Positions 58,780-64,000 of a stretch of DNA of 64,000 nucleotides are shown here, piece by piece. The stretch is from assembly GCF_003586285.1 (NCBI RefSeq), contig NZ_QUBR01000001.1, positions 310,001 to 374,000 on the forward strand, given 5' to 3'. Under the pieces are notes generated by a model. The model was not told where the DNA came from. It saw nothing but the letters and a program-made list of their open reading frames with translations, and made no database searches. A program made the translations under genes and the position numbers. The DNA comes from Aeromicrobium endophyticum (lineage in GTDB: Bacteria; Actinomycetota; Actinomycetes; Propionibacteriales; Nocardioidaceae). How positions within the stretch are numbered: position 1 is the stretch's first letter; every line of letters begins with the position of its first letter.

Positions 58780-58837
58780 GTTGGTCTTCTTTCCCTTTCA
58801 GAGGTTCTTGCTAAGTGGCGGAAGGTGATGTCTGGGT

Positions 58838-58869
58838 GCGAGGGGCCGTCGCGGACGACGGCCCCTCGC
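58838..58869 (-). terminator. 13-bp perfect hairpin between rpoB and rpoC
   Basis: GCGAGGGGCCGTC (58838-58850) pairs perfectly with GACGGCCCCTCGC (58857-58869), loop of 6. It starts 5 nt after the rpoB stop and lies about 58 nt before the rpoC GTG. No U-tract. A partial terminator or processing site is likely, since rpoC has no other clear promoter. Confidence 0.6.
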
Positions 58870-58874
58870 GAGGC

Positions 58875-62336
<3,462 letters not shown>

Positions 62337-62469
62337 GAGGGGTCCTTCCAAGGGCTCGCAGGCGGGTGGCTCGAGAGGTCGTGCTCCGCGCACGCCAATC
62401 GACCCCGGTCAAGGGGCGCCAATCCATCTCAACCAGCAGATGGGCAGGACAAGGCGAGCGCGAAAGTTC

Positions 62470-62498
62470 AGTGTAACGCGGGAGCCACGCCGAAGCAA
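62470..62498 (-). promoter_or_regulatory. SigA-type promoter of rpoB-rpoC
   Basis: On the minus strand TTGCTT (62498-62493) and TACACT (62475-62470) are separated by 17 nt, a good vegetative promoter. Transcription would start near 62463, giving a leader of about 125 nt. Further upstream (62520-62560) an AT-richer stretch with TATAAA and a GACGCT/AGCGTC inverted repeat may hold a second promoter or the end of the upstream transcript. Confidence 0.65.
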
Positions 62499-62652
62499 GG
62501 GCGGGCCTTGACAACGAGGGCTTTATAGGTGACGCTATTTGGCTTTTCGTGAGCGTCGTGACAGTTCCGTGCTGCAACGGCAACGTTTTCGGCCGGGCCG
62601 CCGCAGCCTGTCGCCGGGACGATCGTCCTTGGTCGCCCTGACGGCGGCAGGC

Positions 62653-63468
62653 TCAGAGCGCCCGGATGTTGGCGACGCGCCAGCCGTCGGCGCCCTTGAC
62701 CATCGACACCTTGATGCGGTTGGCGAAGACCGTGGGCTGGGCCGCATCGCCCACCAGGCGGGCCTGGTCGACGAACACCAGCACATCGGCCTGCTTCGAC
62801 GAGCAGTCCTTGCCGCACGGCAGCGCCGCCGCCTCGCGGGTCGCGGCCTTGACGACGATCTGGCGCTGCGGCGCCAGCTCGGTCAGCGCCGGTGCGATCG
62901 AGTCGAACTGCTTGGCGAAGGCCGGCGTCATGAGCGCCTTGGACGCCTTCAGGTGCTGGTCGAGCTGGTCGTAGCGGAACGAGAAGATGGTCTCGGCCGC
63001 ACCCGCTGCCGCCGACGACGCCTGGCTGCGCGAGCTGTCGAGGTCGTCGCCCGATCCCGGCGGGCTGACCATGAGGAACACGCCGGCCGCCAACGAGGCG
63101 AGCGCGAGCAGCGTGGCCGGCACCAGCCAGGCCAGGTCGCGCCGTGACGGTCGTGAACCGGGGGCACGCTCGGGCCGGACGTCGTCGCGCGTGCGCGCGG
63201 CGGCAGTCGCCACCGTGGGGGTCTTGATCACCGGCGGGGCCTTCTTGGCCACCGGCGCGGTCTTCGTGACCACCGGGGCGGACTTCTTGGCGACCGGGGC
63301 CGTCTTCTTCGCGACCGGGGCGGTGGCTGACGGCGCCGCCTGTTCGGGCCGCGCGACCTTCTTGGCCCGCGCCTTCCTCAGCGGGGCCTTCGCTGCCGGC
63401 GCGGGCGCGGCAGGAGCGGCTTCGCCGGCGATGCGGCGACGGCGGACGGGACCGGTCGAGTCGCTCAC
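62653..63468 (-). CDS. Mce-associated membrane protein
   Basis: A 271-aa protein with a long cytosolic Ala/Lys/Pro repeat region (residues 10-90: recurring PVAKK units), one transmembrane helix at about 112-134 (LAWLVPATLLALASLAAGVF) and an exported domain. That domain has the Mce-associated pattern: helix ETIFSFRYDQLDQHLKASKA, LMTPAFAKQFDS, and ending RIKVSMVKGADGWRVANIRA. It contains a CGKDC pair. Such proteins assist Mce lipid importers. The start overlaps the stop of the related gene upstream (ATGA). Confidence 0.8.
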   Translation of the reverse strand: MSDSTGPVRRRRIAGEAAPAAPAPAAKAPLRKARAKKVARPEQAAPSATAPVAKKTAPVAKKSAPVVTKTAPVAKKAPPVIKTPTVATAAARTRDDVRPERAPGSRPSRRDLAWLVPATLLALASLAAGVFLMVSPPGSGDDLDSSRSQASSAAAGAAETIFSFRYDQLDQHLKASKALMTPAFAKQFDSIAPALTELAPQRQIVVKAATREAAALPCGKDCSSKQADVLVFVDQARLVGDAAQPTVFANRIKVSMVKGADGWRVANIRAL

Positions 63469-64000
63469 TGGGCGTCACCTGCACCATCGGTCGGGGTCGG
63501 CTCGGTCGCGGCCGGCTCGGTCGGGGCTGGGGCGGACGCCGCCGGCGCGGTCTGGGCATCGACCGAGGCGACGCTCTCGAAGTTGGACACGAGCCACTTC
63601 CCCTTGTCCTTGCTGAACGTCACCTTCCAGCGGAAGCGGCGTTCGACCGCGGCCGGGTTGTCGGTGTTGGTGATCTTGGAGTCGACCGCGACGATCGCCG
63701 TCGCGGAGTCGTCGTCGATGCTGTCGATCGCGACCCCCTGCAGCTGGGCGTCGCCGCTGCGCTGCTTCTTGTCCTTGAGGGCACCGAAGACCGCGTCGGT
63801 GATCTTGACGAACTCGCGGTTGTACGACGGCGTGAGCAGTCCCTTGAGCCGCTTCTGGTAGTCGGCGAGGTCGGCCACGTCGTACGTGTTGTAGGCGGCC
63901 GCGAAGTCGCTGGCCCGCGAGATGACGGCATTGCGCTCGGCCTCGTCGTCGTCGCCGAGCCTCGGCAGCACCAGCGTCGCGACCATCACGAGCACGAGGC
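63465..64000 (-). CDS. Mce-associated membrane protein, 5' end outside window
   Basis: At least 178 residues, open at the window edge. The first visible residues (LVLVMVATLVLPRLGDDDEA) look like the end of a transmembrane helix, so the true start is probably beyond 64000. The exported domain resembles the neighbouring gene: ASDFAAAYNTYDVADLADYQ, KGLLTPSYNREFVKIT, then RRFRWKVTFSKDKGKWLVSN. The C-terminus is an Ala/Pro/Glu/Thr-rich tail. It overlaps the next gene by 4 bp. Tandem paralogues of this kind follow mce operons, so an mce cluster likely lies just beyond the window. Confidence 0.78.
   Translation of the reverse strand, partial: LVLVMVATLVLPRLGDDDEAERNAVISRASDFAAAYNTYDVADLADYQKRLKGLLTPSYNREFVKITDAVFGALKDKKQRSGDAQLQGVAIDSIDDDSATAIVAVDSKITNTDNPAAVERRFRWKVTFSKDKGKWLVSNFESVASVDAQTAPAASAPAPTEPAATEPTPTDGAGDAQ

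Noticed and set aside
62337-62393. Upstream start for rpoB giving 19 more residues
   Set aside because: The TTG at 62336 has a good ribosome binding site and matches the actinobacterial N-terminus.

Overview
This 64 kb window is high-GC chromosomal DNA of an actinobacterium. The ribosomal proteins and RNA polymerase subunits have actinobacterial forms: rpoB starts with TTG in an LAASRTSA context, adenylate kinase is the short type, S14 is the zinc type, and EF-Tu has the [11 protein letters not shown]-terminus. A DinB/mycothiol-dependent maleylpyruvate isomerase-family protein, Mce-associated membrane proteins beside rpoB and a cutinase-family lipoprotein also fit. My inference is the order Propionibacteriales, family Nocardioidaceae (Nocardioides/Aeromicrobium-like). 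The genus cannot be fixed from the sequence alone. No rRNA, tRNA, CRISPR array, insertion sequence or prophage was seen.

Right to left along the minus strand, the window is essentially one large informational gene region. It runs from two Mce-associated proteins (62.6-64 kb) to rpoB-rpoC (55-62.3 kb), the str operon rpsL-rpsG-fusA-tuf (41-45.3 kb), the fused S10-spc operon rpsJ to rplO (27.6-37.5 kb), secY-adk-map (24.8-27.5 kb), the alpha operon infA-rpmJ-rpsM-rpsK-rpsD-rpoA-rplQ (17-20.8 kb), rplM-rpsI-glmM (7.1-9.5 kb), and glmS-acpS-nnr-alr (1-4.9 kb). These make ribosomes, RNA polymerase, the Sec channel, amino-sugar and D-alanine precursors for peptidoglycan, and the acyl-carrier-protein cofactor.

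Between these blocks lie accessory modules, often on the plus strand. They are: pantothenate kinase and a GNAT flanked by a pair of palindromic repeats; citrate synthase; truA-GNAT-YjbR-GH114; an ECF sigma/anti-sigma/DUF4394 operon; a methyltransferase; a divergent AsnC/DDAH pair with repeated operator-like boxes; a secreted CHAP/Ig-repeat protein; a YeeE/YedE transporter, a lipoprotein and a cation-efflux protein; a GntR-HOT-(FAD/FeS oxidase) operon predicted to handle 4-hydroxybutyrate and D-2-hydroxyglutarate; and a NUDIX/acyltransferase/cutinase group.

Three patterns cut across single genes. First, many genes have a TAnnnT-type -10 box ending 6-8 nt before the start codon, as expected of leaderless transcripts. 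Second, GC-rich hairpins without a U-tract sit a few nt after stop codons, both at convergent ends and inside the core operons (rpsD/rpoA, rplO/secY, fusA/tuf, rpoB/rpoC). Third, ribosomal protein L4 carries a C-terminal extension ending in a separate small domain.
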